DNA of 64,000 nt from Saccharothrix sp. NRRL B-16348 (GCF_001280085.1 NZ_LGED01000220.1:1-64000), one strand, 5' to 3'; counted from the stretch's first letter, positions 28,169-37,591 are shown. The notes: generated by a model from the letters alone, not told the origin. Program-made: numbers and translations.

Positions 28169-29050
28169 ATGGACCACCGATCGGAACTCGGCGAATTCCT
28201 CCGGTCGAGGAGAGCGCGGATCAGCCCCGAGGAGGCCGGTGTGCCGCGCTACGGCCGGCGCCGCGTGCCCGGTCTGCGCCGCGAGGAACTCGCGCAACTG
28301 GCCGGGATCAGCGTCGGCTACTACGTACGGCTGGAGCAGGGGCACCCTGTCAACACCTCGGACTCGGTGCTGGACTCGCTCGCCCGGGCGCTGCGGCTGA
28401 CCGCGGACGAGCACGCCCACCTGCGCGGCCTGATCCGGTCGGGCCCGGTGCGACCCACCCGCGCGCGCCCGGACCGGCTGCGGAAGACCGTGCGGTCGGT
28501 GGTGTGGTCGCTGGGCCACATGCCCGCGCTGGTGCTGGGCGTGTTCGGCGACGTGCTGGTGTGGAACCGCCTAGCTCACGCCCTGCTCGCCGGGCACCTG
28601 CCGTTCGGCGCGCCGGACCGCGCGGCCGACCGCCCGAACTGGGTCCGGCTGTTCTTCCTCGACCCGCACGTGCGGGAGCTGTTCGCCGACTGGTCGGAGA
28701 AAGCCCGGGACACCGTGGCGGACCTGCGGTTGATGGCGGGCCGCTACCCGGACGACCCGCGGCTGGCGGAGCTGGTGGGCGAGCTGTCGCTGAAGAGCCC
28801 CGAGTTCCGGTCACTGTGGTCGACGCACCCGGTGCGGCGGTGCGCCTTCCACGACCGCCGCTTCCGGCACCCGGTCGTCGGGGAGCTGACCCTGAACGAC
28901 GAGCTGATGGCGCTGCCCGAGGACGAGGGCCAGCGACTGGTGGTCTTCACCGCCGCGCCTGGTTCCTCGTCCGCCGCCGCGCTGACGCTGCTGGCCGAGC
29001 TGGCGGAGTCGGACGCCCGCCACCGACCGGGGTTCGCGGGCACCGGGTAG
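28169..29050 (+). CDS. XRE-family regulator with MmyB-like ligand-binding domain (2)
   Basis: 293 aa from the ATG of MDHRSELGEF. The XRE HTH (GLRREELAQLAGISVGYYVRLEQGHPVNTSDSV) and MmyB-like domain ([60 protein letters not shown]) follow the regulator at 25.4 kb almost motif for motif. It is divergent from the quinone-reductase-like gene, with a 129-bp gap carrying TCCTGGGTATTCCTGGCAGG, a plausible operator/promoter element. The two regulator-plus-reductase pairs look like duplicated modules. Confidence 0.9.
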   Translation: MDHRSELGEFLRSRRARISPEEAGVPRYGRRRVPGLRREELAQLAGISVGYYVRLEQGHPVNTSDSVLDSLARALRLTADEHAHLRGLIRSGPVRPTRARPDRLRKTVRSVVWSLGHMPALVLGVFGDVLVWNRLAHALLAGHLPFGAPDRAADRPNWVRLFFLDPHVRELFADWSEKARDTVADLRLMAGRYPDDPRLAELVGELSLKSPEFRSLWSTHPVRRCAFHDRRFRHPVVGELTLNDELMALPEDEGQRLVVFTAAPGSSSAAALTLLAELAESDARHRPGFAGTG

Positions 29051-29237
29051 CTCCGCCCGGTCCGCGGCACCAGGACGGCGGGCGCGGTCGACGGCGGCGC
29101 GGTCGGCCACGCTGCCACCGCACCGCCGAACACCGGAACCACACATCACCCGCCGGGCACCACGACTGGGCGCACTACCGGGCACTGCCGCCCCAGAGCA
29201 CCGGGGCGCCGCGCCGTGGAGCCGGCCACCCCCGCGG

Positions 29238-30401
29238 CTACGCGAAAGGCCGCTGGCGCAGGTCCTTCTCCTGGTCCGCCCGCCGCCTCCCCAGCAGGTA
29301 GGCGTGCGCCAGCGAGGTGAGCGTGACGTGGTGGTGCCAGCCGCGGAACGAGCGGCCCTCGAAGTGGCCCAGCCCCACGTCGTCGTAGAGCCTGCCCATC
29401 TCGCGCTCCACCTCGACACCGGCCCTGGTGAGCCGGATAAGGTCGGGCATGGCCGCGTGCACGTTGGTGAGCCACACCTGCACCGGGTAGGGCTCGCCGG
29501 GCAGCCACCGGGTCAGCAGGCGGCGCGCCCGGCGCGGCCCAGTCGGCGACGTGCCCGGCCTGGTCGGCACCGACTCCACCACGTACCGCGAAGCCTGCTG
29601 CCTGCCGTTCTCCACGGCCCACAGGTTCATCATCGCGCCGGGCCTGCTCACGCCTTGGAACGCGCCCGGTGAACGCTCGCCGACCAGCGACACAGCCGAC
29701 TCGTAGGGCACCTGGACGAGGTAGCGCATCCGCCGCTCCTCCAGGCCCGTCAGCAACTGCTCCACCTGCATTATGTGCCGCCCGTCGACCATCACCGGCT
29801 GCGGGGGCAGGCCCCAGTCGCCGGCCAACTCGTCGACCATGGACAACACGGCCTCCCACCGCTCCCGGCGGCGCTCGCCCTCCGGCACGTGCGCCTTGGC
29901 GCGCAGGTCGGCGTCAGAGTCCCAGGAGTGCGGCAGCAGCAGCCGCCAGTCGACCGGGGCCGCCTCGCCCTCACCGACGAGGAACATCGCGAGCCCGAGC
30001 TGGCAGTTCAGCAGCTTGCCCGCCGACGGCGCGAACTGCCGCGCGACGCCGACCGAGCTGGAACCGTTCTTGGTGAACACCGCCTCGCCGACCGCCCAGG
30101 CGTGCGGCCGGTAGAGGGTGGCCAGGTGCCGGGCCAGGTTGCGGCGGATCGACGCCCACTGCCAGGTGCTCTGGTTGACGAACTGCTGGAGTCCCTGCTC
30201 CGCCCGCCAGCCGGCCATCGCCTCCGCCACCCGGCGGATCGACTTGCGACCGGGCAGCGAGACCAGGCCGCGGACGTAGATCTCGCCCCAACGACGCTGG
30301 TCCGAACGGGGCAGGGTGTCGAGTAATTCGTGGCAGAACTGCGTCAACGTGTCGACCTCACCGGGCCGCACGGCATGGAAGTTGCGATCGTGCATTGCCA
30401 T
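29238..30401 (-). CDS. IS701-like transposase gene, possibly domesticated
   Basis: 387 aa with the DDE-transposase layout of IS701: FTKNGSSSVGVARQFAPSAGKLLNCQLGLAMF, PVMVDGRHIMQVEQLLTGLEERRMRYLVQVP (second acidic residue) and GLGHFEGRSFRGWHHHVTLTSLAHAYLL (third acidic residue). Where IS701 enzymes have the first catalytic 'DD(T/S)' before the KKG-type motif, this protein reads VGEAVFTKNG, so the first Asp is replaced by Gly/Glu. I saw no terminal inverted repeats or target duplication around it. It may be an inactive relic or a standing host gene; such orphan copies occur beside biosynthetic genes in actinomycetes. Confidence 0.75.
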   Translation of the reverse strand: MAMHDRNFHAVRPGEVDTLTQFCHELLDTLPRSDQRRWGEIYVRGLVSLPGRKSIRRVAEAMAGWRAEQGLQQFVNQSTWQWASIRRNLARHLATLYRPHAWAVGEAVFTKNGSSSVGVARQFAPSAGKLLNCQLGLAMFLVGEGEAAPVDWRLLLPHSWDSDADLRAKAHVPEGERRRERWEAVLSMVDELAGDWGLPPQPVMVDGRHIMQVEQLLTGLEERRMRYLVQVPYESAVSLVGERSPGAFQGVSRPGAMMNLWAVENGRQQASRYVVESVPTRPGTSPTGPRRARRLLTRWLPGEPYPVQVWLTNVHAAMPDLIRLTRAGVEVEREMGRLYDDVGLGHFEGRSFRGWHHHVTLTSLAHAYLLGRRRADQEKDLRQRPFA

Positions 30402-30504
30402 CGGACCTACGATCCCCCAATGTCGTTTTTCTGGTCCCGCCGGATGTGCGAAAATTGCTCGGCCACCTCCCTGGGGCTCTGCGGGAAAGCTTTGGCAATC
30501 CGCC

Positions 30505-31416
30505 TCAGCGACGTTCCTCGAATCTCGTGTGCAGCAGCCTCACGGCCAACGCCGAAGCGGCCGGCGCATAACCCGTGCGTCGGGTCTGAAACTGGGTCCA
30601 CGCGTCGACGGGATCCCGTTCCACGGGCAGCCCCGCAGCGACCAGCAGGCTCACGGTGTCGTCGAACGCGCGGTCCTCGCGGCCGTGCAGGCTGATGGTG
30701 CTGCGGGGCGACTCGGTACCCGTGGCGACAAGCGCCCGACCGATGCAGTCGGTGCCGTTCACCAGGACGGCCGCGGTGTGCGGCGGTGTCCAGTCAGGCG
30801 CGATGGCCTCGGCGAGCGCCGCGACGTCCAGCATGGTGACGACCGTCTCCAGCCAGCACCGCGTCCCCGAGGACCGGGTGTAGAGCAGGACGGGCCACGC
30901 CCGGTGCGCCCAGTGCAGCTCGGCCAGCCACGTCGACCAGTCGGCGAGGACCCGGTCCAGGTCCTCCCGACCGCCCGTGCCGAGGTAGCCCGCCAGCAGC
31001 TCCTCGGCCCCGCGGCCGTCGCCGAACTCGCCGCAGCGCCGCTCCCGCGCGGTGTGCGCCTGGCCGGTGCGGACGACGAGCGCGCCGAACAGCACTACCA
31101 GCGCCGTCCGGCCGACGTCCGCCACGTCGGCGGGCGCCGCCACGAGCACGACGCCCACCTGCCACCCCACCTGCCACGTCACCAGCACCGCCAGCAGGCA
31201 GACCGGCGCGGTCACGGCGATCGCGCGTTCTCCCGCGCGGTCGCCGACGCGGCGACCGACCCACCCGAACGCGGTGCCCGCCAACCGCACCGCGTGGTGC
31301 GCCCACGTCGAGGCGGAGGCCGCCAGCGCCGTCCGCACCGCCGTGAATGACACGACGGCCAGCACGACGGCGCCCAGCACCCACAGCACCGCGTCCACAC
31401 CCGATGCCAGCTCCAC
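30505..31416 (-). CDS. membrane protein of unknown function
   Basis: 303 aa from a GTG (MELASGVDAVLW). Two or three hydrophobic helices occupy the N-terminal third (VLWVLGAVVLAVVSFTAVRTAL and AVTAPVCLLAVLVTWQVGWQVGVVLV, then ALVVLFGALVVRTG). A soluble C-terminal domain of ~180 residues follows, with several Cys and Trp (RRCGEFGDG, CWLETVVTML, NGTDCIGRALV). I recognise no family. It is the gene upstream of the transposase-like gene on the same strand (103-bp gap) and divergent from the LuxR-type ATPase, but no functional link is evident. Confidence 0.6.
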   Translation of the reverse strand: MELASGVDAVLWVLGAVVLAVVSFTAVRTALAASASTWAHHAVRLAGTAFGWVGRRVGDRAGERAIAVTAPVCLLAVLVTWQVGWQVGVVLVAAPADVADVGRTALVVLFGALVVRTGQAHTARERRCGEFGDGRGAEELLAGYLGTGGREDLDRVLADWSTWLAELHWAHRAWPVLLYTRSSGTRCWLETVVTMLDVAALAEAIAPDWTPPHTAAVLVNGTDCIGRALVATGTESPRSTISLHGREDRAFDDTVSLLVAAGLPVERDPVDAWTQFQTRRTGYAPAASALAVRLLHTRFEERR

Positions 31417-31745
31417 CGGACCAGGCCCTCCTCAACAACCAGACGATCAACCCGCAAGCCATTCCACGCGATCGGATTAAATCAGTACAGCAAGCGTTTA
31501 TCAGGGAACCCGAAGTACCAGCCTGACGGAAATGCGGTATCGCCCGACGTGGCGCAGCGTGACCGGTTGCGCCATCGGAGTGGAACGGCCTCGACAAAGC
31601 GCCGTGCGGCACAGCTAACGGAAAACCGATGTGCTGACGGAGATGACCTCGGACTCTGTCAGTTGAATGCAGCGGCAAAACGCACGGGCCACGATGGGAC
31701 CTCCGGCGGAACGCGCCGGAATCGTGTGGCTGGAAGGAGAAACCG
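31417..31745. other. 329-bp gap between divergent genes; no gene seen
   Basis: The stretch between the membrane-protein start and the LuxR-type ATPase start is less GC-rich than its surroundings (for example GATTAAATCAGTACAGCAAG). It has no ORF with family features. AAGGAG just before 31746 is the ribosome site of the ATPase gene. It presumably holds the two divergent promoters, but I could not pick out convincing boxes. Confidence 0.4.
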
Positions 31746-33140
31746 ATGTCCTGGCGCTTCGTCGTGCGCGACGGACTGCTCGACCGCGTCGCCGCGGTGC
31801 TCGCCGCACCGCGACCCAGGCCGCTGGTGTTCACCGGCGAGACGGGGATCGGCCGGTCGACGGTGCTGGAGCTGGCCGCGGGGTTGGTGGACGAGAGGAC
31901 CGACGCCCTCATCCCGCTGCGGGGTGCGCCGGGTCGCCTGGCGACGCTCCGCGAGCACCTGCCAGCCGACGTGCGTGTCCCGCGAGCGGGAAGGTTGGGG
32001 GTGGTGGTCGCGGCGCTGGAGCGCCACGCCGACGGGCGCCGTCCCGTGGTGCTGCTGGACGACGCCCACCTTGCCGACCACGCGACCGTGCAGGTCTTGC
32101 GCGACCTGCACGTCCGGACGGGCGCGGTGCTGGTGCTGGCGCTGCGCACCGACCGGTTCCCGGGCGCCGACCCGTTGGACTGCCTGCGCTACGAACCGGG
32201 TTTCCAACGCGTCGAGGTGCCGCCGATGAACCTGGACGAGGTCACCGCGCTCGCCTCGGACGTGCTCGGCGGCGCGGTGTCGGCCGCCGCGGCGGAGGCG
32301 TTGCGCGCGGTCACCGGCGGCAATCCTGCGCTGCTGCGGCGCTATCTCACCGCAGGTGCGTTGCGCGCTGCAGTGAGCCAGGGCGACAGCCCCGGGCTGT
32401 CGCTGGGCGACGTGCCGCACGAGGGCGTGGAGCTGGACGAGCACGGCCGGGAACGGCTTCGGGAAGCCGTTCGGGACGCGTGGCGGGAGCTGTCGCTGGA
32501 CGTGCTGGACCAGGCGTGCCGGCTCGCGCTACTCGCGGGCGAGGAGGCGGCCGTGTCCCTGGTGTGGCCGCAGGTTCTGCTGTTGCGCGGCAACGCCCGG
32601 GAGGCGTTGGCGCACGTGCGCGTGACCGGGGCGCCGTCGGAGGCGGGGGCGCTGACGCGGGCGTTCGTGCTGGCGTTCGGACCGGAGGGCACGGACAAGG
32701 CGTGCGTGCTGCTGGACGACCTCGCCCGCGCCACCCCCGCGTGGGCGCCCCGGTTGGACGCGGTGCGCGCGTGGCTGCTCGCCGTGGGCGGTGACACCCC
32801 GGAGGCCCGCCAGGTGGTGGCGGACCTGGTGCCCGACCGGAGGGCGGCGGTGTTCGCGCAGGCGGCCCTCGCGACCGTCGCCCTGGCCGAGAACCAGCCC
32901 TCCCAGGCGGTCTCCGCGCTGCGTCGGGCGTTGACCGGTGCGGAGCGGATGCGCGACGAACTGCCGTGGCTGGCACCGTACCTGACCGCCCTCCTGGTGG
33001 ACGGCCTGGTCCTCGCGGGCCGCTTGGCGGAGGCCACCGCGACCGCCGCGCAACTTCGGGCACACGCAGGTCATTGGGAAGCCGCGGTTTCGCTCGGGGC
33101 CTGCGCAGAAACGGTTTTCCAGCGGGTGAACAGCAGGTGA
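31746..33140 (+). CDS. LuxR/LAL-type STAND ATPase lacking a DNA-binding domain
   Basis: 464 aa. The N-terminal AAA/STAND domain has a Walker A-like GETGIGRST in which the usual Lys is Arg, and Walker B VVLLDDAHLAD. The C-terminal half is TPR-like (AREALAHVRVTG, PSQAVSALRRALTGAERMRDELPWLAPYLTALLVDGLVLAGRLAEA). Full LAL regulators are ~900 aa and end in a LuxR helix-turn-helix. This one stops before it, with no HTH in any frame downstream. It may be a truncated regulator or an ATPase partner of the XRE protein 78 bp downstream. Ribosome site AAGGAG. Confidence 0.78.
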   Translation: MSWRFVVRDGLLDRVAAVLAAPRPRPLVFTGETGIGRSTVLELAAGLVDERTDALIPLRGAPGRLATLREHLPADVRVPRAGRLGVVVAALERHADGRRPVVLLDDAHLADHATVQVLRDLHVRTGAVLVLALRTDRFPGADPLDCLRYEPGFQRVEVPPMNLDEVTALASDVLGGAVSAAAAEALRAVTGGNPALLRRYLTAGALRAAVSQGDSPGLSLGDVPHEGVELDEHGRERLREAVRDAWRELSLDVLDQACRLALLAGEEAAVSLVWPQVLLLRGNAREALAHVRVTGAPSEAGALTRAFVLAFGPEGTDKACVLLDDLARATPAWAPRLDAVRAWLLAVGGDTPEARQVVADLVPDRRAAVFAQAALATVALAENQPSQAVSALRRALTGAERMRDELPWLAPYLTALLVDGLVLAGRLAEATATAAQLRAHAGHWEAAVSLGACAETVFQRVNSR

Positions 33141-33217
33141 GCGCAGGATTCGCTGTCAGTGGCGGCAACGCACTAGATTGAGTCGTTGAGCTGGTGTTCC
33201 GGGGTCTGGGGGGATTT

Positions 33218-34036
33218 GTGGGAACGAGGAGAAATAGGCAGGAGTTGGCGCAGTTCCTGCGCCGCTGCCGGGAGCGCACCAGTCCCGGCGACCTCGGCCT
33301 GCCCACCGGCTCGCGCCGCCGCACGCCCGGGCTGCGCCGCGAGGAGATCGCCGTGCTCGCCGGCCTCAGCCCCACGTGGTACACGTACCTGGAGCAGGGG
33401 CGGGACATCCGGCCTTCGACCGAGGTGCTGGCGAGCCTCGCCAGGGTGCTGCGGCTGAGCGGTGACGAGCGCACATACCTGTACCTGCTCGCCACCGGCA
33501 GCCCGCCGTCGGACGAGAAGCCGCGCAGCGACACCTCCGACGACGCCATCGTCCGCTCGGTGGTCGCCGCGATGTGCGACAACGATCTGCCGGTGTACGG
33601 GGCCGATGTGCACGGCGACGTGGTCGCGTGGAACGTCGCCGCCACCAAGTGGTACACCGATTTCGGCGCGCTGCCCGAACCGCGCCGCAACATGCTGCTG
33701 TGGATGCTGACCGAGCCGGAGGCGCGTGAGCGGTTCGTCAACTGGGAGGACGAGACCCGCGACGTGGTGGGCAGGTTCCGGCGGGCGGCGGCGGCACGAG
33801 CGTGGGACTCCCGGTTCGAGGAGCTGATCGCCCTGATGCACGAAGCCAGCCCCGAGTTCCGCGATTGGTGGTCGTCGCACTACGTCACCCGGCAGCGCAC
33901 CCGGCTGCGCGAGGTGCGCGTCGACGGGGAGCTGCGGGTAACCCAGCTGACGGTGCTGAACCTCGCCGACTCCATGCTTTCCGTCGTGGTGCACCTGCCC
34001 GTCGACGGACCGCGGCCCGACGCGCTTATCAGTTAG
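33218..34036 (+). CDS. XRE-family regulator with MmyB-like ligand-binding domain (3)
   Basis: 272 aa from a GTG that follows GGGGGG by about seven bases; the ATG eight codons earlier has no ribosome site. The HTH (LGLPTGSRRRTPGLRREEIAVLAGLSPTWYTYLEQGRDI) and MmyB domain (LPVYGADVHGDVVAWNVAATKWYTDFG, ERFVNWEDETRDVVGRFRRAA, DWWSSHYV) are complete, but the protein is a different subgroup from the two at 25-29 kb. It lies between the LuxR-type ATPase and the orphan polyketide synthase, so it is a candidate regulator of either. Confidence 0.88.
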   Translation: MGTRRNRQELAQFLRRCRERTSPGDLGLPTGSRRRTPGLRREEIAVLAGLSPTWYTYLEQGRDIRPSTEVLASLARVLRLSGDERTYLYLLATGSPPSDEKPRSDTSDDAIVRSVVAAMCDNDLPVYGADVHGDVVAWNVAATKWYTDFGALPEPRRNMLLWMLTEPEARERFVNWEDETRDVVGRFRRAAAARAWDSRFEELIALMHEASPEFRDWWSSHYVTRQRTRLREVRVDGELRVTQLTVLNLADSMLSVVVHLPVDGPRPDALIS

Positions 34037-34228
34037 GCGGCGCGGCTGCTCTGTTCGCCTGGGGGTGATCCTGGCGCTTCCAGATGAAGAACACCAAAGG
34101 CGGCGGCGGACTCCGTCAAGTCGGGGTTGTCGCCGCGCCGGCGCTGCCCAAGCCTGAGAGGACCGCGGGAACCGGGGGCAGCGCACCGGCCAGGTGCCGT
34201 CGCGTGCCTCCATCGGCTTAGGAGGGGC

Positions 34229-37200
34229 ATGCGCGAGGAGCGGGAAGCCCGGGAACCGGTCGCCGTCATCGGCATCGGCTGCCGACTGCCGGGGGCGCAC
34301 GGGGCCCGACAACTGTGGGACGTGCTGGAGGCCGGGGTCGACGCGGTCGGCGAGATCCCGGCGGAGCGCTTCGACGTCGACCGGCACCACGACCCCGAAC
34401 GCGGCAGACAGGGGCGCATCTCGACGCGCCTGGGCGGGTTCCTGGCAGACGTGGACCTGTTCGACGCCGAGTTCTTCGGCGTCTCCGGCCACGAGGCCGT
34501 GCGGATCGACCCGCAGCACCGCCTGATGGCCCAGACCGTGTGGGAGGCCGTCGAGGACGCCGGCCTCACCGCCGGAGGTCTCGCCGGCAGCGCGACCGGT
34601 GTCTACACGGCGTGTCTGAACGCCGACTACTGGGACATGGTCCGCGCGGCGGGCCTGTCGGACATGCACGCGGTCGCCGGCAACGGGGCGTGGGGCATGC
34701 CGGCGGGCAGGCTGTCGCACCTGCTGGACCTGCGCGGACCGAGCCTCGGCGTCGAGGCGACCTGCTCGACGTCGCTGCTGGCGGTGCACCTGGCGTGCCG
34801 CGACCTGTGGTCCGGGCACGCGGAGGCGGCGATCGTGGCCGGCGTGAACCTGCTGCTGGCGCCCGACTTCTACTTCCCCTTGTCGGAGGCGGGCATCCTG
34901 TCACGCGACGGGAGCAGGCGGTTCGGCGACGCGGGCTCCGATGGGTACGTGCGCAGCGAGGGCGCGGTGGCCGTGGTGCTCAAGCCGCTGGGCGCGGCGC
35001 TGCGCGACGGCGACCGCGTGTACGCCACCGTCCTGGGCGGCGCGGTGAACAACAACGGCCGTGCCAGCGAGACGCTGATCACGCCGAGCGTGGACGGGCA
35101 GGCGGCGATGCTGCGGGCCGCGCACGCGGACGCCGGGGTGTCCGCCGCCGAGGTGGACTACGTGGAGGCGCACGGCGCCGGCACACCGGTCGGCGACGAG
35201 GTGGAGTTGACCGCGCTGAACCGGGTCTTCGGCTCGGCGTCGCGCGAGCGGCCGTGCCTGGTCGGCTCGGTGAAGTCCAACATCGGCCACATCGAGGCGG
35301 CAGCCGGGTTGGCGGGACTGGCGAAGACGGCGCTGGCGCTGCACCGCGGCGTCCTGCCGGCCACGCTGCGCGTGCTCGACCCGCACCCCGTGCTGGCCGG
35401 GTCGGCGCTGGAGCTGGTGACCGACGCGCGGCCGTGGCCCGCGACCGGGCGGCCGGGCGTGGCCGGGGTCAGCTCGTTCGGGCTGTCGGCGACCAACGTG
35501 CACCTAGTGCTGCGCGCCGCACCCCGGCCCGAACCGCGCGAGTCGAAGCCGACGCGGCGCGCGGCGCACCTGGTCCCCGTGTCGGCGCGCAGCGAGGCCG
35601 CCGCGCGCGCGTCGGCCGCCGCGTTCGCGGACGTGGTGGAGCGCGCCGGTGACGAGGGCCTCGTGGACGTCGCGTTCAGCGCGGCGACCCGGCGCAGCCA
35701 CCACGCCCACCGGATCGCGGTGTCCGGTGCGGACGCCGCCGAGGTCGCGGCGGGCCTGCGCGCCGCCGCGCGTGCCCCCGCCGTCCCGGCGCGCGTGCCC
35801 AGGGTGGTGTTCGTCTACTCCGGACAGGGCTCGCAGTGGAAGGGCATGGGCCGTGACCTGTACGAGGTCGAGCCCACTTTCCGCCGAGTGTTCACCGCGT
35901 GCGCGGAGGCGATCCGGGCCGAGGCGGGCTGGTGGCTGCCCGACCGGTTGGACTCGCTGAAGGGCCCGGCGGAGCTGCAACCCGCGCTGTGGGCGTTCCA
36001 GGTGGCGCTCGCCGGCACGTGGCGGGAGTGGGGGCTGGAGCCGGAGGTCGTGATCGGGCACAGCATGGGCGAGATCGCGGCGGCGTGCACGGCCGGTGCG
36101 CTGACGCTGCGAGACGGCGCGGCGATCGCGGCCCGGCGCGGCGAGCTGATCGCCCGCCTGCCCGGCCGGGGCGCGATGGTGGCGCTCGGCATCGGAGAGG
36201 AGGACGCGCTGCGCGCCGTCGGCGACCGGGCGGACGAGGTCGCGGTCGCGGTGGTGAACGGACCGGACTCGGTGGTGCTGGCCGGTGAACCCGCGGCGCT
36301 GGAGGAGGTCGTGGCGCCGTTGCGCGAGGCGGGTGTGTTCTGCCGGTACGTCGACGTCGACTACGCGTCGCACTCCCCGCACATCGATCCGATCTGCGCC
36401 GAACTGGTCGAGGCACTGGCCGGGCTGGAGCCACGGCACGCCGTCATCCCGCTGCGCTCCACGGTGTCCGGCGAGCTGGTGCGCGGCCCTGAGCTGGACG
36501 GCCGGTACTGGGTGCGCAACCTGCGCGAGCAGGTGCGGTTCGGTCCGGCGGTGACAGCCGTGCTCGCCGAGGGCGGTCCGGTGACGTTCGTGGAGATCAG
36601 CCCGCACGCGGTGCTGGGCACGTTGCTCGCCGACCGCGCCCAGGAAGCCGGCGTGGACGGCGTCGCGATCACCTCGGCCGTGCGGGGGGAGCCGGTGCTG
36701 GGCACCGTGCTGGCCGGGCTCGGCGCCGCGTACGCGCGGGGCCACGAGGTCCGGTGGGACGTCGTGCAGCCGCCCGGCTCGTTCACCGACCTCCCGCTGT
36801 ACCCGTGGCAGGGCAGGCGGCACTGGGCTCCCACCCGGCCGGCCGCGGTCGTGCCGACCGACCACGTGCGGACGTTCGACCCGGACCGGACGGCGCCGGA
36901 GGCCGAGCTGTTGGTCGGGACGTGCTTGGAGGTGGCGTTGACGGCGGTGATGCGCGTGACCGGCGGGGGCGCCGAGCTGACCGGGCTGCACCACCACGGC
37001 ACCGCGGCAGCTGGCAGCCCGCTGCGGGTCGTGCTGCACGCTGACGGTGGCGGGTGGCGGTTCACCGCGCGGGCGGAGGAGGCGGGCGAGGACGGTCTGT
37101 CGACGTGGACGACCGTGCTCAGCGGGCGCGGGGCGGCCCGCGAGCTGTCCGGGCGGGAATCCCTCGACGGCGCCACGCCGCTGGCGAACGTGGCGGCGGA

Positions 37201-37585
37201 GCTGGGATCGGCGCTCGGTTCAGCGGCCCTGGCAGGTCCCTTGCCCGATCGGGTGTGGAAGCGCGTCGACGGGGACGTGGTGCGGCTGCTGGCGTCGGAC
37301 GGCACGGTGGTCGGCGAGCTCCGGGGGGTGCCGGAGGAGGCCGTCCCAGAGCGGCCCGCGACGCTGGACGAGTGGTTCGTCGAGGAGGTGCGCGCGCTGC
37401 TGGGGGCCGACCGCGTCGACCGCACCAGGCGCCTGTCCGACCTCGGCATGGACTCGATGCTGGCGGTCAAGCTGATCGCACGCGTCCGCGCCGAGACCGG
37501 TGTTCGGTTGGCCACGCGCTCACTGCTCGGCGGCAACACCGTGGACGCGGTGATCGCGCAGCTCACCGGGAGCACCTCGGGATGA
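34229..37585 (+). CDS. orphan type I polyketide synthase: KS-AT-(degenerate DH)-ACP
   Basis: 1118 aa; GGAGGGG precedes the ATG. KS (~10-430): Cys179 in VEATCSTSLLAVH, His315 in EAHGAGT (the usual EAHGTGT Thr is Ala) and His354 in KSNIGHIEAAAG. AT (~525-850): nucleophile Ser612 in GHSMGEIAAAC and YASH at 712-715, the motif normally linked to methylmalonyl-CoA. Residues ~875-1040 are the size of a partial DH double-hotdog but show no HxxxGxxxxP motif. ACP with phosphopantetheine Ser1076 (LGMDSMLAVKL). No KR, ER or thioesterase is present, and no other PKS gene is in the window, so release and partner modules must be elsewhere or the enzyme acts singly. Confidence 0.9.
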   Translation: MREEREAREPVAVIGIGCRLPGAHGARQLWDVLEAGVDAVGEIPAERFDVDRHHDPERGRQGRISTRLGGFLADVDLFDAEFFGVSGHEAVRIDPQHRLMAQTVWEAVEDAGLTAGGLAGSATGVYTACLNADYWDMVRAAGLSDMHAVAGNGAWGMPAGRLSHLLDLRGPSLGVEATCSTSLLAVHLACRDLWSGHAEAAIVAGVNLLLAPDFYFPLSEAGILSRDGSRRFGDAGSDGYVRSEGAVAVVLKPLGAALRDGDRVYATVLGGAVNNNGRASETLITPSVDGQAAMLRAAHADAGVSAAEVDYVEAHGAGTPVGDEVELTALNRVFGSASRERPCLVGSVKSNIGHIEAAAGLAGLAKTALALHRGVLPATLRVLDPHPVLAGSALELVTDARPWPATGRPGVAGVSSFGLSATNVHLVLRAAPRPEPRESKPTRRAAHLVPVSARSEAAARASAAAFADVVERAGDEGLVDVAFSAATRRSHHAHRIAVSGADAAEVAAGLRAAARAPAVPARVPRVVFVYSGQGSQWKGMGRDLYEVEPTFRRVFTACAEAIRAEAGWWLPDRLDSLKGPAELQPALWAFQVALAGTWREWGLEPEVVIGHSMGEIAAACTAGALTLRDGAAIAARRGELIARLPGRGAMVALGIGEEDALRAVGDRADEVAVAVVNGPDSVVLAGEPAALEEVVAPLREAGVFCRYVDVDYASHSPHIDPICAELVEALAGLEPRHAVIPLRSTVSGELVRGPELDGRYWVRNLREQVRFGPAVTAVLAEGGPVTFVEISPHAVLGTLLADRAQEAGVDGVAITSAVRGEPVLGTVLAGLGAAYARGHEVRWDVVQPPGSFTDLPLYPWQGRRHWAPTRPAAVVPTDHVRTFDPDRTAPEAELLVGTCLEVALTAVMRVTGGGAELTGLHHHGTAAAGSPLRVVLHADGGGWRFTARAEEAGEDGLSTWTTVLSGRGAARELSGRESLDGATPLANVAAELGSALGSAALAGPLPDRVWKRVDGDVVRLLASDGTVVGELRGVPEEAVPERPATLDEWFVEEVRALLGADRVDRTRRLSDLGMDSMLAVKLIARVRAETGVRLATRSLLGGNTVDAVIAQLTGSTSG

Positions 37586-37591
37586 CGTGGG

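Noticed and set aside
29051..29237. Terminal inverted repeat of the IS701-like element
   Set aside because: I found GC-rich symmetric words but no matching repeat on the other side of the gene.
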